A stretch of DNA of 64,000 bases from Lycium barbarum (Eukaryota; Streptophyta; Magnoliopsida; Solanales; Solanaceae). Location of the stretch: positions 57,999,821 through 58,063,820 of the forward strand of contig NC_083346.1 in assembly GCF_019175385.1 (NCBI RefSeq), given 5' to 3'. The position numbers and the translations under genes are program-made. Below the pieces are notes generated by a model that was not told the DNA's origin, searched no databases, and saw only the letters and a program-made list of their open reading frames with translations. This document shows positions 25,210 to 38,400 of this stretch, in pieces; within the stretch, counting starts at the first letter, position 1; every line of letters starts with the position of its first letter.

Positions 25210-27474
25210 TGTTACACCTTGGAAATTTCATGTCGTCGTGTAGTGAATGAACCAATGCGAGCTTAAGGATAATAGGAAGTTCTTAAGACTATAAGACGGA
25301 TATTTAGTAGTCTTAGAATGCATACGTTAAGATTTTTAAGTCATATGAATTGATGACATAAGGATTGATAAGGACAAGTGGAGTATAAGTGGGGTTTTGG
25401 AAAGGTTTCATAACTTATTGCGTTAAGAATTGTTTGGTAAGGCCTTGAGGATGAGTTATAGGGATGTTTAGATCATTAATGAAGTATTAAACAAGTGTTA
25501 AGAAGGTTGTATAAGGAATGGAGATCAAACAAAACGACGAGGATAACTTCGAAAAAGCTGTGAGCTACACGGCCACCTTACACGACTGTAGAACTTTATA
25601 CGGACCGTATAAGGGTCCGTATAACCCAACAGGAAGAATGTTTTCCATGGTGGTGAACCACGGACACTTATACGGACCGTTCATGGTTATACGGACCGTA
25701 TAAGTGGTCCGTATAGTATCTGACGGGCTGGACAAGTTGTAAGTATAAATACATGTTTCCACTCTTATTTTCTCATTCTTTCCACTTCTCCACTTCTCTC
25801 CAAACTTCTATACTATTCCATACACTTCTTCAACATAAAATCAAGGGAAACCAAAGGTCAAACACTAATATTCATGGGAAATCAAGCATATGGAAGCTTG
25901 CTAGGGTTATGGAAGTTAGAAATTTCCTTTGAAATTGAAGCAAGGGTTTTCTCCAAGTGAAGCAACCCCAACCAAAACCCGTTCCTACACATTAAAAGGT
26001 AAGTTTTATGATCTTTTCATGTTGTTTAAGGTATCGAGAAGTTGAAACACTTAGATTGTAGAAGGATATAAAAAAAAAGGTCATAAATGTGAGAATAATG
26101 AGATTTTGAGTAGTAGCTTTAGATGAGTCATGATTCTTAAGATATTGTGATTGTAAATATGTTATAAATGACATTCAAAGCATGGGGTAAACATTATATG
26201 CAAGAAAACGTAGTAGCGTACTATGACCATGATTATGGAGGAATTGAAGTGATATTGTGAAATGTGGATAATGTAGATGAATGATAATTGTTGCCTATAA
26301 TATTGTGAATGTTGTTATGGATGCTTGGGAGTCGATATGTGATTAGGGAAAGTTGTATAAACAAAGGAAATGCTGCCAAATTTTCTCTAGCTTTAGGAAG
26401 CACGTTTTATAATCGATTAGCTAATGTTAATACGAACTTTCTTGAAGGTAGAAACGCGATCATCGAAGAAGAACAATCAAGCGATAGAATTGTTAAACGA
26501 AAGAGGTATGTAAGGCTAGTCCCTTCTTTCTAATTCATGATTCTTATGACATAATATTCCCTATCTCTTCATGACTTTCCTACATCCCGAAAATTATGAG
26601 TCAATCTTAGTAAAGAGCTTCATATGAGATAAGATAAGAGATATGTTACGAGCATGATAATGATGATGATGAGTCTAAGTCTAAAGAGTCTAAGGCCTAT
26701 GATATTATGTTTCTACAAAGCTAATGATTCTTATTATGATCCATTGATGTTGTTCATTGTATACACTCACCTTATATGCTAATTTCTTCAAGGTGAGGCA
26801 GAATACTTATGCATGCTCTATAACGGAATCAGGGGTTCACGACTTTACGTCACCTCGATAGATGTACAGTTTTTCTTGAGTCTTATGCATGATTCATGAT
26901 AAGTATGTGATGATGATATTACACCATGCCTACATGGCCGAGCAGACACCGCTAAGGCGGGCAGCGTATTACACCACTAGTGGGCGGCATAAGATGGTAC
27001 CCCAGACGCGGGAGGCCTGGACATGGGCTAATTCTTATCACACCGTACCTATATGGTCGGACAGCTTATACATATATGCATACATGATATGATGATGATT
27101 ATGAAGTAAGTTAGCATGCATTATTTCAGTTTTAAGTGACAGTCAGTTACAGATTGGTCTTCATTCGATGTCTCTGTATTTCATTGATACATCATTATTG
27201 TTTATGCCTTATATACTCAGTACAATGTTCGTACTGACGTCCTTTCTTCTTGGACGCTGTGTTCATGCCCACAGGTAGACAGGGAGACGGTGCAGATCCA
27301 TAGGAGTTATCAGCATATTTACAAGAGCACTCCATTATTCCGGAGGTGCCATTTGGTTTATTATTTTGTGTACATATTTGGGCACGGCGGGGTCCTGTCC
27401 GGTCCTCATGTCTAGTACTCTAGTAGAGGCTCGTAGATATGTATGTGTGGGTAGTATGGTCTCACGATGTCCTT

Positions 27475-27533
<59 letters not shown>

Positions 27534-27717
27534 TTTGATAGCCGAAGGGCTTATGTATATAAATGTGCATGTGTTTCAAATTATAAATGGATTTCTTTAC
27601 GACTAGAAGTGTGGAGCAATAGATAAAATGCAGAATAAGAATGATAACTAGCAGCATGAGTGGTGCTCGGTAGTCAGCTCCGGGTACCCGTCATGGCCCC
27701 CTAGTTGGGTCGTGACA
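25210..27717 (+). repeat. 3' LTR of element A
   Basis: It runs TGTTACACCTTGG to TTGGGTCGTGACA, 2,508 bp. It is the complete version of the LTR whose 5' copy has lost 1,041 bp. The palindrome array is at 25598-25715, with TATAAATA at 25744. (TA)n occupies 27479-27529. Downstream of its end CATGC resumes the split old LTR. Confidence 0.92.
27479..27529. repeat. (TA)n microsatellite in the 3' LTR of A
   Basis: About 25 TA units, against about 6 in the 5' LTR at the matching place. Confidence 0.95.
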
Positions 27718-29098
27718 CATGCAAGCAAAACAGAGACTAACCCAGATCACATATCCTCGTATAGGTACGAAAGAGGACCAATTTCTGATGGAAAATTCTT
27801 TCGGGCAATGGCTTGGAAGCTAAGGTATGTAAGACTTCGTTCCCGTATCTTTGGCATGAATCTTAAAGCCCACTAGCGTGCATGATATATTCACTCGAGT
27901 TATCCCTAATTTCTTAAATTTTATGAAAAATATGTATTTATTGGAATATATATGTTTTATGAAAATTCCATTTTTCTACGGATTTTCCAACGAATATATG
28001 TATATTAAGTACACATCCAAGGTTACGACATTTATTGACTCCTAGTTATAACGTCTGTATATTTCACGAAAGATTCCCATAACATTATTGTTGATTATTG
28101 TCATTTGAGTCATTCCTTGGCCTCGATACGAGTCCCATAATTAATTCGGAGGTATAACGACCTTACGTCACTCCGAAAGGCCCGATGTCATTTCTGTGAC
28201 TCCTCATGCATTTATGCTCTATTTTACTACACTGAACCGCGCTATAGTCGGCCTGGTACGACACTTAGATGTGCAACCGCTGATCAGTTGGGTATTCACA
28301 CCGAGTCCCATTAGGGTCGGGTACGTTATGATATGATGATGTTTCCCTAGATGCGGGAGGATATGATATGATGATGATGTTATACACACCGAGCCCTGGA
28401 AAGGCCGAGTACGTTTCACACCGAGTCCCGTAAGGGCCGGGTACGCTTCACACCGAGTCCCGTTAGGGGCCGGTACGTTATATATATATATAACGTACGA
28501 TTTGCAGATGTCCATGTTTCTCCTATCCTCATTTATGTTATATTATGTCTTATGTCATTACTTCCCTGCCTTACATACTCAGTACTTTTATCCGTGCTGA
28601 CCGTCCCATTTCACGGGGCGCTGCATTTCGTGCTGCAGGTCCTACAGGCAGAGCAGAAAGACCTTCTCGGTAGGATTGCCAGCTTCAGCGAGACGTCAAC
28701 AAGTACCACTTTGCCGGGCTTGCTAGTTGGGTATTTATTGAGTCTGCATGTTATGTATACGACAGATGTACGAACTTTTAGAGGCTCATAGATATTGTAG
28801 TGGGTATCACAGTCATGTATGATTTCAAATACTTATGATGCACTTGTGGTAGCTTGATTAGCTATATGACATTTTCACGATGTTCATGTTGCGGCCTCGT
28901 CGGCTAGCTTATGCACATGGCTATGCACAAAGATGTATATGTAATGTCTATGTTGGGCCATTTCTGTATGCAGGTGCTCTTGTATGTATATAAAATAATT
29001 ACGTTCGTAAGAGTTGTACTAAGACTATATTACGTCATGCCAGGTGGTATCCGACGTAAGGGTCGGGTGCCCGTCATGCCCCTTGTCGGCTTGTGACA
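27718..29098 (+). repeat. Old Ty3/gypsy LTR, right part
   Basis: This continues the LTR begun at 3048. It carries GGTATGTAAGACTTCG (about 27822) and an array of units of about 30 bp with the core ACCGAGTCCCGTAAGGGCCGGGTACG (28296-28482). It ends GTCGGCTTGTGACA at 29098. The same internal landmarks, in the same order, occur in the solo LTR at 47003-49932, so the two belong to related families. Its right end lies 189 bp from the stop codon of the minus-strand host gene. Confidence 0.6.
28296..28482. repeat. Interrupted array of units of about 30 bp in the old LTR
   Basis: Four units of the type CACCGAGTCCCGTAAGGGCC followed by GGGTACG. The first is separated from the rest by about 60 bp. Related units occur in the solo LTR at 48774-48862. 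Confidence 0.85.
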
Positions 29099-29287
29099 CA
29101 ACATTAGCAATCTAGCATACAAATTCTCATTATATCAGTGTGACAGTGTCAACTGATGTTCTAAAGCGATTCTACAGCATCTGTATGTTACTCCTTACTA
29201 ATAACAGTACATTCTTGGAAAAGTAGATGCTTCAAATATAAATATATTGCTACAACTTTACTAAAATTGAAAGCTATTACGTTGGGG
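29099..29287 (-). other. Short region between the host gene stop codon and the TE nest
   Basis: 189 bp of ordinary AT-rich sequence, probably the 3' UTR and possibly the end of the host transcript. I see no clean AATAAA on the minus strand; ATATTTATATT near 29242 is a weak candidate. The old LTR begins immediately beyond. Confidence 0.4.
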
Positions 29288-29476
29288 CTATACTTCTAGG
29301 CATGTCCGCCCATAGTCTAAGGACATGACATAGTTCACACTAGCTCCCTGTGAACTTTCAGTGAAGTTTGTCTTTGAGTTCAACAATTGTACCAGTCCTG
29401 GCAACCAAATAGCATCACGTACGTGCTTCAGGGTTAGAATATGCATCAAGTTCTGCCCCATACATGAAATCTCAAC
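29288..29476 (-). CDS. LAX2-like gene, exon 4 (terminal)
   Basis: The acceptor is CTTGTTCTTTTGATCAG; the frame then reads VEISCMGQNLMHILTLKHVR, AIWLPGLVQLL, a polar linker and VNYVMSLDYGRTCLEV, ending in TAG at 29288-29290. It is open throughout (62 codons) and completes the domain begun in exon 3. It lies 11.8 kb from exon 3. Confidence 0.75.
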   Translation of the reverse strand, partial: VEISCMGQNLMHILTLKHVRDAIWLPGLVQLLNSKTNFTESSQGASVNYVMSLDYGRTCLEV

Positions 29477-32400
29477 CTGATCAAAAGAACAAGATTATTG
29501 CTTGAACATAGATATATGCAGTCGATATTAATCTAGACTTATCTCATGTCTATAATTCATTTTGATTTAATTAATCACGATCTACTTCTTTTCCGTCCTC
29601 TTCATATTTCATTATGATTTATGGCTTAGTCGCCTTGGTTGGTCCTTAGTTAGAAAATTTCATGTAGTTCCGAATACACTGCTTTCCGTGTTCTTACAAA
29701 AGCTAATATTAGTTCAGTCAAAACTGAATGCAAGAAAAATCACAAGTTTCTCGTACTTTGTACTACTATACTATTTCTCTCCTACTTTGTACTTATATAA
29801 TCTTGTAGTTTTTTTTCCCCTTGTGGTTGATCCTATCGTTACCATACAGTCACATCACAACCATGGGGGAGTAAACACTCATCTTGATTAATTAGTTAAT
29901 GCAAGCATTTATTCCTGAAATTAGATCGGATGCTCAATTGTTGACCCCTCATAGATATTTGGTTAAAGTTAAGAAAAAAAAGTATATTTGAGGTGAAAAT
30001 TGATGTTTTGTGAGTGAAAATTATTATTTCAGTTGGAATACTCGTTTTCAAACTTCAAATTTGTATTTCAAATAAACATGAAATAATGAACCAAATTTGT
30101 GACCTAGCACTAAAAAAATTCAAATATTCAAAATATTATTGATGTCCAAACGGATTAGACCCAAGAGTTTTACCTAGTAAAGATAACCATTTTTTTTTCT
30201 TTATCTCTATTAATAATCTCAACCTAACACTGCCCTTTATGGCTGAAATAGAGAGTCTAGATTGGACTGTATACTCCTCGACAATGATGTGATCCAAAGG
30301 GTGCACTACATAAATAGGCCTTGTTAGATAAAAGAAAATATTTGCCATACTATTACAGTATATAATAGTATTAAAAATGGAATATAAGCTCTGTTTTATA
30401 AAGTAACCATGCATGATATATAAAAGAAGTATTCAGTTATACTCTGCTAAGTGCTGGTCAAGGTTACGTTCATATTTTGACCGAAGTAAGCCATTATTTA
30501 AATCAATTTATCAAAATAGTACGTATTTTTGAAAATTTACAGAGCTAGAATAAATGTATTCCGCAGTAACATATTAGGCATTATTTTATTCAAAGAATCT
30601 AATGGGCATAAAAGTTAGTGGTTGACGGTGTTAAATGATAATACGTACTTGTGAGTAACATTTTATCCTTAATACGTAACTGAGTAACGACTCTAAGAAT
30701 CTAGGCACAGACAATTTTTGTACGTAATCTGACATTTATTGATTTTAAAGTCGTAACCTAGAGTTAAGACTTCAGCTTAAAACATAACTGCCAGTAACGT
30801 TTCTACAATGATCCAGTGAACGAGTTTAATATTTTGATTTCAAAAGAATGAGATTGATCATTGTCATCCAGTGAACTTATGACAGTGCAGGCTAAAAATT
30901 ATAAAAAAAAAAAAGATAAATATGCCATATTTCATTTTATTTGTATTAATTTAATTAGATACGAAATTTTAAGAAAATAAAAAAACTTATAAATTTTTGA
31001 GGTTTTAATAAATATTATAATATTTCTTATATAACCTTAAACCTATTATGTTAGATGTCAAAATAAAAAAATAGTATTAAATACAAAAAGCGAATTTAAA
31101 GAAAATACATAATTTGAATCGGAGTGAATCTTAAAAAACCCACATTATAATCTTCATAAGTACATATTAGATGTGTTTCATGGCTTACACATGACATATC
31201 AGTTGTCATCATCATTTTAATAAGTAAATTACAATTCAACGATAAAATATATATTGTAAATGTACATGCAGTTTGACATATATAAGCGAGATATGATATG
31301 TATAAAACCAATAAAATTTTCTTAACCGATTAGACAAATTTTCTTAAATATCTATAATTAAGACTAAATTCACTGTAAATTTTTTCTAAAGTGTATAAAC
31401 TTTCTAAATAAACGAACAATCTCAAACACCATATACATAGTATGTTCTAAGCATAGGCGGAGCTATGATTTAAAATTTAGACGTTATGAACTCATCATCA
31501 AATGCACAGCTCGTTTCACTAATTGATATGCAATTAAAATAGCTATAATAAAAGTGATCTATCTAAGGTATCCTTAAAAACGCTCTCTTCTCTCTCCTCC
31601 CATGCAAACCCTAGTTTGAAACCCTAACAATACTATGGCCACTCCGGCCACTGGCCAGCTGCCGCATCTGGTGGTTGGTCAGGCTTTCTCTCCTCAAGAT
31701 TTCCCTCCCCTCTCCCTTCTTCCTCCTTCGTCCATCACTGCTCAGCAGTTACAAACAGTCCCTACGTCCACAACATAGAATTATCGTCAAACTTTAATGC
31801 ATGAAACTAGTAAAGATCCCATGCACACGTGTGAATCCATTCCTATGAAGATGGTTGAGATTATAGATGGTAAACACGTTGTAAGATGGTCATCGTCTGA
31901 AGTACTACGAATGGAAAGGATTGAAAATCTACAATATGCCATTGTTGGTAAGTTTTCGTATGGATGGCCTGAACTAAAGAGTTGCGATCTATTATACCTC
32001 TTCAGTGTGGCGTAAAGGGTAACGTTCGTGTAGGTTTTTTGAGAGATAGGCTTGTATTGATAAGATGTGATCTGAAGGAAGATTTTATTAATATATCTTC
32101 AAAGAGCTTCTTTTGGTTGAAGGCAAAAGATGGACATTCTTATCAAATGAGGCCATTAATATATGATTCTAAATTCAGTGTGGAAAAGGAGACTTTAATT
32201 GCTATGGCTTGGATTTCGTTTCCAAATTTTCTCCCTACTTTTTTTGTCAAGGAATCCTTGTTTGCATTAGCTTCTGCTGTGGGCAAGCCAATTCAGCTAG
32301 ATGCTGCTACAATCAACAAGACCAGACCAAACTGTGCAAGAGTGAAAGTGCAGGTTGATTTGCTTACAGATTTGCCTAAGTTTGTGTGGATGGAGATTGA

Positions 32401-35400
32401 AGATGATATTACAAAGGATATCAGGTCGATTAAAGTTAATAGTCAATATGACTACTTACCAAATTATTGCACAAAGTGCTGTTTACAAAGTCACTCTAAT
32501 GAGAAATGTTGGGTGCTACATCCAGAACTGTTGGAAAAGGAGGTGATAGATATTGGGGAAGGGACTCAGAACAAAGGAAAGGCTGCAGTTGTAGTAAATG
32601 AGCCTAGAACAAGTAAACAAGGGCAAATCCAACAAGGAGGATATAAAAGGAATAGGGGGTGGAAAAAACCAGTGCAACAATACTTACCAAAGGTATTATC
32701 CTGTGGTACTGTGGTAACTTATCCTGGAAACAAAGGGCAGGTCAAGAACAAAGTGAATACAAATGGGAGGGATGATGGAAACAAAGAAGTTATGGTATCA
32801 AACAAATTTGAGTTACTTAATCAAGGAGTAAAGGATGTTGATATTAGTAGGCTCAGTAATAGTCAAGATGAGCATTATATAGAACAAGGGGTTGCAGCTG
32901 ATTGTATAGATGACAAGGAGAATCATAGCAAGGAGTGTGCTGGTGTAGATGCTGGTGTAGATGCTGGTGTAGATGATGCAAACTTGGGTATGGATGAACA
33001 TCAGGCTACAAATGGAACCAAATCTATAGAAGAGGGTGAAGTCTATGAGAATGATACTGCTAAGGTGCACAAAAGTGAAGCTGTTAATAGATTCTATGGA
33101 GGTTGAAGAGGTTTATGGTTCAAAGAAGTCTAATAGCTGTCAGGACGATGAGAATACTGAATTATCTGCAGATGATCAAAAGGCTGAAATGGGGCAGAAA
33201 ATAAATGAGGAAGATAATCACCAACAAGGAGTTGAAAATACTGGAAGTAGGGATGCAGATGCAGATGCTCAACAAAGAATTAATAGTAACAGGAGTCAAG
33301 ATGGATATGTGGCCTATGAAAGTTCTTTGGAAAATCAGATGTCTGAAAGTACTCAAGCAGGTGATCTGTATTTGAATGAAGGTTGTGTTGAAAAGATGCA
33401 AGACATGGATGTTTCCATGGATCAGAAGGAGTCTACTCAAGCAGTAATTCTGAAGGATATTACTGATGAGGAGGTACATAGCTCTAACTGTAACTTGCAG
33501 CTGATTGGTTATTATCCTGAGAAAGTTGCTGATGCTGAGCAAAGGAATTTAGCCTTGGCCATTATTCCTGATATTAGAGATGTACAGCCTCTGAATGTTG
33601 TTGTAAGGGTATCACCTAACAAGGTGTTACATGATGTAATCTCTCACAAGGTACAGGATGAACATGATAAGGTGAATTTGATCACCAATAAGAAGGAAGA
33701 TGCTGAGGGTGATGCTATTGATATGAAACTACAACAGATATGTGTAGAGGCAGGAGTATCTCCAAAATCACAAGGCAAAGGTTCAAAGAAAGGAAGAAAG
33801 CAAAACTCAGAGGTTCCTCAAACTGTGAGGTATTCAACAAGGAGTAACCTTAAGAAATATGTTAAATGATTGTTAAAACTTTATTCTGGAACATAAGATC
33901 AGTAAAGTCTCAACAAGCATTTCATAGAGTTCAAATGTTAAACAAGCATCACAAGTTCTTTTTGGTAGCTTTGATGGAGCCTTTTCAACATCAGAACCAA
34001 ATTCAGAAATATAGAAGGAAACTTGGAATGCCTTATGATAATTCCAACTGTAATGGAAAAGTTTGGTTCTTTGTTGCAAGATAATGTTGATGTTGAGGTT
34101 CTATTGGATAATGAGAAGGCTATTACTGTAAAGCTGTAGTTTCAAGATTTCAATAAAGAAATGGTGGTTACAATGGTGTATGCTAAATGTTCAGATGTGG
34201 AGAGAATGCAGTTGTAGGACAGTTTATACCTCTTGGCTAATAATATGACAGCTCCTTGGCTGGTTGGAGGTGATTTCAATGTTATACTGAATGAAGAAGA
34301 GAAAATAGGAGGTCTACCAGTTTTGCCACAAGAATATGAAGACTTTGCCTTTTGTCTGAATTCCTATGAGTTGCATGAGATGCCTTTCAAAGGGAGTCCT
34401 TTCACATGGTGGAATGGTAGGGCTGCTAATGATTGTATATTTAAGAGATTGGACAGGATTGTATATAATGATGCATTTCATAATTGGTTTGGACAATTAG
34501 AAGTGGAACATCTGTCAAGGACTGGTTCTGACCATGCACCATTACTTGTATCATGTGGAGATCAAGGGGAAAAGTTTATCAAACCATTCAGATTTCTCAA
34601 ATTCTGGGTGGAACATGATACTTTTCTTGATTTTGTTAAACAGCAATGGGAAACAGCCTTAACAGATGATGTATTTATGTCATTTAAGCTCAAAATGAAG
34701 AAACTGAAAATAGCTTTAAGCACATGGAGTAAGAATACTTTTGGGGACATTTTTAAACAACTTGTTATCAAAGAGGAAATAGTTAAGATTAAAGAGCAAT
34801 TGTTTGAAGAAACTCCATCAGCAGAAAATAGAATGGTCATGCAAAGGGCACAAACTGAACTTAAATTGTATCTTCACTATGAGGAGGAATTCTGGAGGCA
34901 AAAATCCAGGATGGATTATTTTTCAGAGGGTGATAGGAATACCAGATATTTTCATAGTCTGGTAAAAGGAAGAAGAAAAGGAATCCAGATTAGGAGGATT
35001 AAAGATGATGCTGGAAATTGGATAGAGGATGTTGATAGTGTTGCTGCTCAAGCTGTCAACTTTTTCCATAAGCAATTTACTCATGAGGGGGTTAGTGAAG
35101 ATTCTCCAATTTTTCATCATATTCAAGAGTTGATCAAAGAGGAGGATAATATACTACTTGCTGCTCAACCTACTATGGAGGAAGTAAAGAGGGCTATATT
35201 TGAATTAAATGGGGACAGTGCTTGTGGCCCTGATGAATTTTCTGGTATATTTTATCAGAAGTGTTGGGAGGTGATAAAGGCTGATGTATATAGTGTTGTT
35301 AAAGCTTTCTTTGAAGGACAAACTCTTCCCAAATCCATCACTCACACTAATCTAGTTTTGTTACCAAAGAAAAATATTGTTGAGGCATTTTCTGATATGA

Positions 35401-38400
35401 GACCTATAAGTCTTAGCAACTTTATCAATAAGGTCATATCAAGAGTAGTTCATGACAGGCTAGACAAGCTACTTACAAAGGTGATCTCTCCAAATCAGTC
35501 TGGCTTTGTGAAAGGAAGGAATATAATTGAAAATGTGTTGTTGACACAAGAAATTGTAACTGATATAAGGAAGAGAGGAAAACCAGCAAATGTTGTGATC
35601 AAGTTAGATATGGCAAAAGCATATGATAGGGTCTCATGGTTGTACCTTTGTAAAGTGATGGGAAAGATGGGATTTTCTCCATTTTTCATTGATCTTATAT
35701 GGAGACTGTTGGCAAATAATTGGTATTCTGTTCTCCTAAATGGCCAGGCACATGGTTTCTTCCATTCTACAAGGGGAGTCAAGCAAGGGGATCCACTTTC
35801 TCCTGCTCTTTTCATTATTGCTGCAGAGGGTCTTTCAAGGGCACTAAATTCTTAGTGCAACTGAAGGTGCGCAACCTCTTCTGAACTGTTTGATCAGCCT
35901 GGTTTTGTTGGGTATAGAATGCCAAAGTGGAGTGCTGATTTGAATCACCTGGCATATGCAGATGATACAATCATCTTTTCTTCAGCAGATAACCAGTCAT
36001 TACAGATGATCATGAATACTCTACAGGAATATGAGAAGGTATCTGGACAGCTGATAAACAAGAGCAAAAGTTCCTTTTATATGTTCAGCAAAGTATCACA
36101 TGAGGTTAGTCAGCAGGTTGCAATTGTTACAGGATTTGTGAGAGGACAATTTCCTTTTACATATCTTGGAGTACCAATTACTCATGCCAGAAAAAGGAAA
36201 GTGGATTATACTGAATTATTGAAGAAAGTCACAGACAGGTTACAAACTTGGAAAGGCAAGTTATTGTCTTATGGAGGAAAAGCTGTGTTGATCACAAGTG
36301 TCCTTCAAAGTATTCCAATTCATGTTTTATCTGCTATAAGGCCTCCTAAATGTGTTATAAAGGAACTACATGGGATCTTTGCCAGGTTCTTTTGGAATAA
36401 TAAGGAGGAAGGTAGATGCAGACACTGGGCAGCTTGGATTAACATGTGTATTCCCAAACATGAAGGTGGGTTGGGATTCAGATCTATTCATGACACATCC
36501 AAAGCTTTATGTGCTAAACTATGGTGGAAGTTTAGAACCACTAATTCACTATGGGTCAATTTCATGTGGAATAAGTACTGCAAAAAACAAATTCCTCAGC
36601 TAGTTCAATGGAAGGGAGGGTCACAAGTCTGGAAGATGATGTTGGAAGCAAGGGAAAGTATAGAACAGGAAATCTGGTGGGAGCCAAAGATTGGAAGTTC
36701 AAACATTTGGTTTGACAATTGGACTAAGCTAGGTGCTCTTAGTTATGTGGTTCCCCAGACTTGGCACATCAATGAGCATGCTGAAGATGTTTCTGAACTT
36801 ATGACAGATGGAAGATGGAATGTCAACAAACTCATGCAGATGTTTCCTGAAGATATTGTGCAGCATATATTACAGGAAATTGACATTAAATGTGCATCAA
36901 ATGAATGGGATAGACTTTAGTGGATGATGACAAGCACAGGTAAGTTTACAGTAAGTAGTGCATGGCACTTGCTGAGACAAAAAGCTAATGTAACAGTGCC
37001 ATTTCAGAATATGTGGATCAAAGGTGTACCTTTTAAAATATCATTCTTCATGTGGAGATTGTGGAAGTTTAAAGTCCCAATTGATGAAGTGGTGGCAAGT
37101 ATTGGCATTCCATTAGTTTCAAAGTGTTGCTGCTATCATAATGCTCAGATAGAGACAATAAACCATCTATTTTTGTGTGGAGATTTGGCTGCAAAGGTAT
37201 GGAGATACTTCAATATGGGGGCTGGATTGAGCTTGAATTGTGTTCAGGTTAAACATGCTATAAGAAGTTGGTGGGAAGCAAAATGCCATTTCAAAATGAA
37301 AACAATATACAAAGCAGTGCCTGCTTTTATTGTATGGCAAATATGGAAGTGCAGAAACAATAGGCTTTATGGTGGTATTATGAATCTGAATAGAGTGCTA
37401 TATGACATAAATATGAACATTCATATGTTATGTAAAGTTCAGTTTCCTGGGATGAATATTCCAACTATATGGCATCAGATTGTTCAGTTCTTTGAAGGAT
37501 ATAAGCCTACTGTTATATGCAAAATTATTACATGGAGGAGACCTGCATATGGAGTTTATAAGTGTAATACTGACGGGGATGCTAAAGGAAATCCAGGTCC
37601 AAGTTCTGTTGCCTTTTGTATAAGAAATGAAGAGGGAGATTTGGTGTATGCAGCTTCTAAAATGTTGACAGATGGAACAAATATTGTGGCTGAGGCTGAA
37701 GCTATTAGAATGGGACTGAGCCACTGTGTAGAAAAGCAGCTTTTTCCATTGATCATAGAGACTGATTCCATGACCATGAAGATGATCTTAAATGCTGAAT
37801 GGAAGGTCCCTTGGAGCATTTCAATGTTGGTGGAGGATATAAGGAGGATGATGGAGGATCAAATAGTATCTGTGGAGCATATACATAGAGAAGGAAATGG
37901 GCTTGCAGATTTTTTAGCTAACTTGGTTTTTGTTTTTGCAGGTTCAGTCCAGTTTCATAGTTTTCAGGAATTACCCAGTCAAGCTAAGAGGATTCTGAAT
38001 ATGGAGAAGAGAGGAATTCCAAACTTGAGAATAAGAACCCTTCAAGACAAAGCACCAGATTAACATCAATGCTGCAACTATTACTGAGTACATTCTGCCA
38101 ACTGTTTGTGAGTACTTGCAGCAGTTGTATTAGGGTGGTATTAGTGTGCTTGGCATGCTCATTCCTTGGTATAAATGGTGTAATACTCAACACATAAGTA
38201 GCAGAATGTATTAATTATGGTTCATGTACCATACAAACCTGATTTCATGCAAAAGTTTATGCTATGGACAGCTGCAACATTGAAAGGAAAAGTACAGTAG
38301 TTGAAAGAAGATTCAAATGCTGTATGAACTAGCATGTTCAGATACAGAAAACATTTTAAGATGTCCATATATGTTTGCTACACATATCCAAGATAGGATT

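Larger units (their letters stand above)
4056..27717 (+). mobile_element. Element A: Ty3/gypsy (Del/Tekay-like chromovirus), nested and defective
   Basis: The order is 5' LTR 4056-5456, primer site 5461, gag 5665-7006, protease/RT/RNase H 7032-9125, integrase with a chromodomain-like tail (21385-21929 and 24218-24976), PPT 25195-25209 and 3' LTR 25210-27717. The interruptions are element B (9126-21384) and a solo LTR (21930-24217); without them A is about 9.1 kb. Flanking pentamers are CATGT (4051-4055) and CATGC (27718-27722), a duplication with one difference. The domain order PR-RT-RH-IN defines Ty3/gypsy; the chromodomain-like end and initiator-Met primer site suggest the Del/Tekay clade. 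Many stops and frameshifts make it non-autonomous. Confidence 0.9.

Noticed and set aside
28296..28482. CRISPR-like array
   Set aside because: The units are adjacent or irregularly spaced, have no unique spacers, and lie in a plant LTR.
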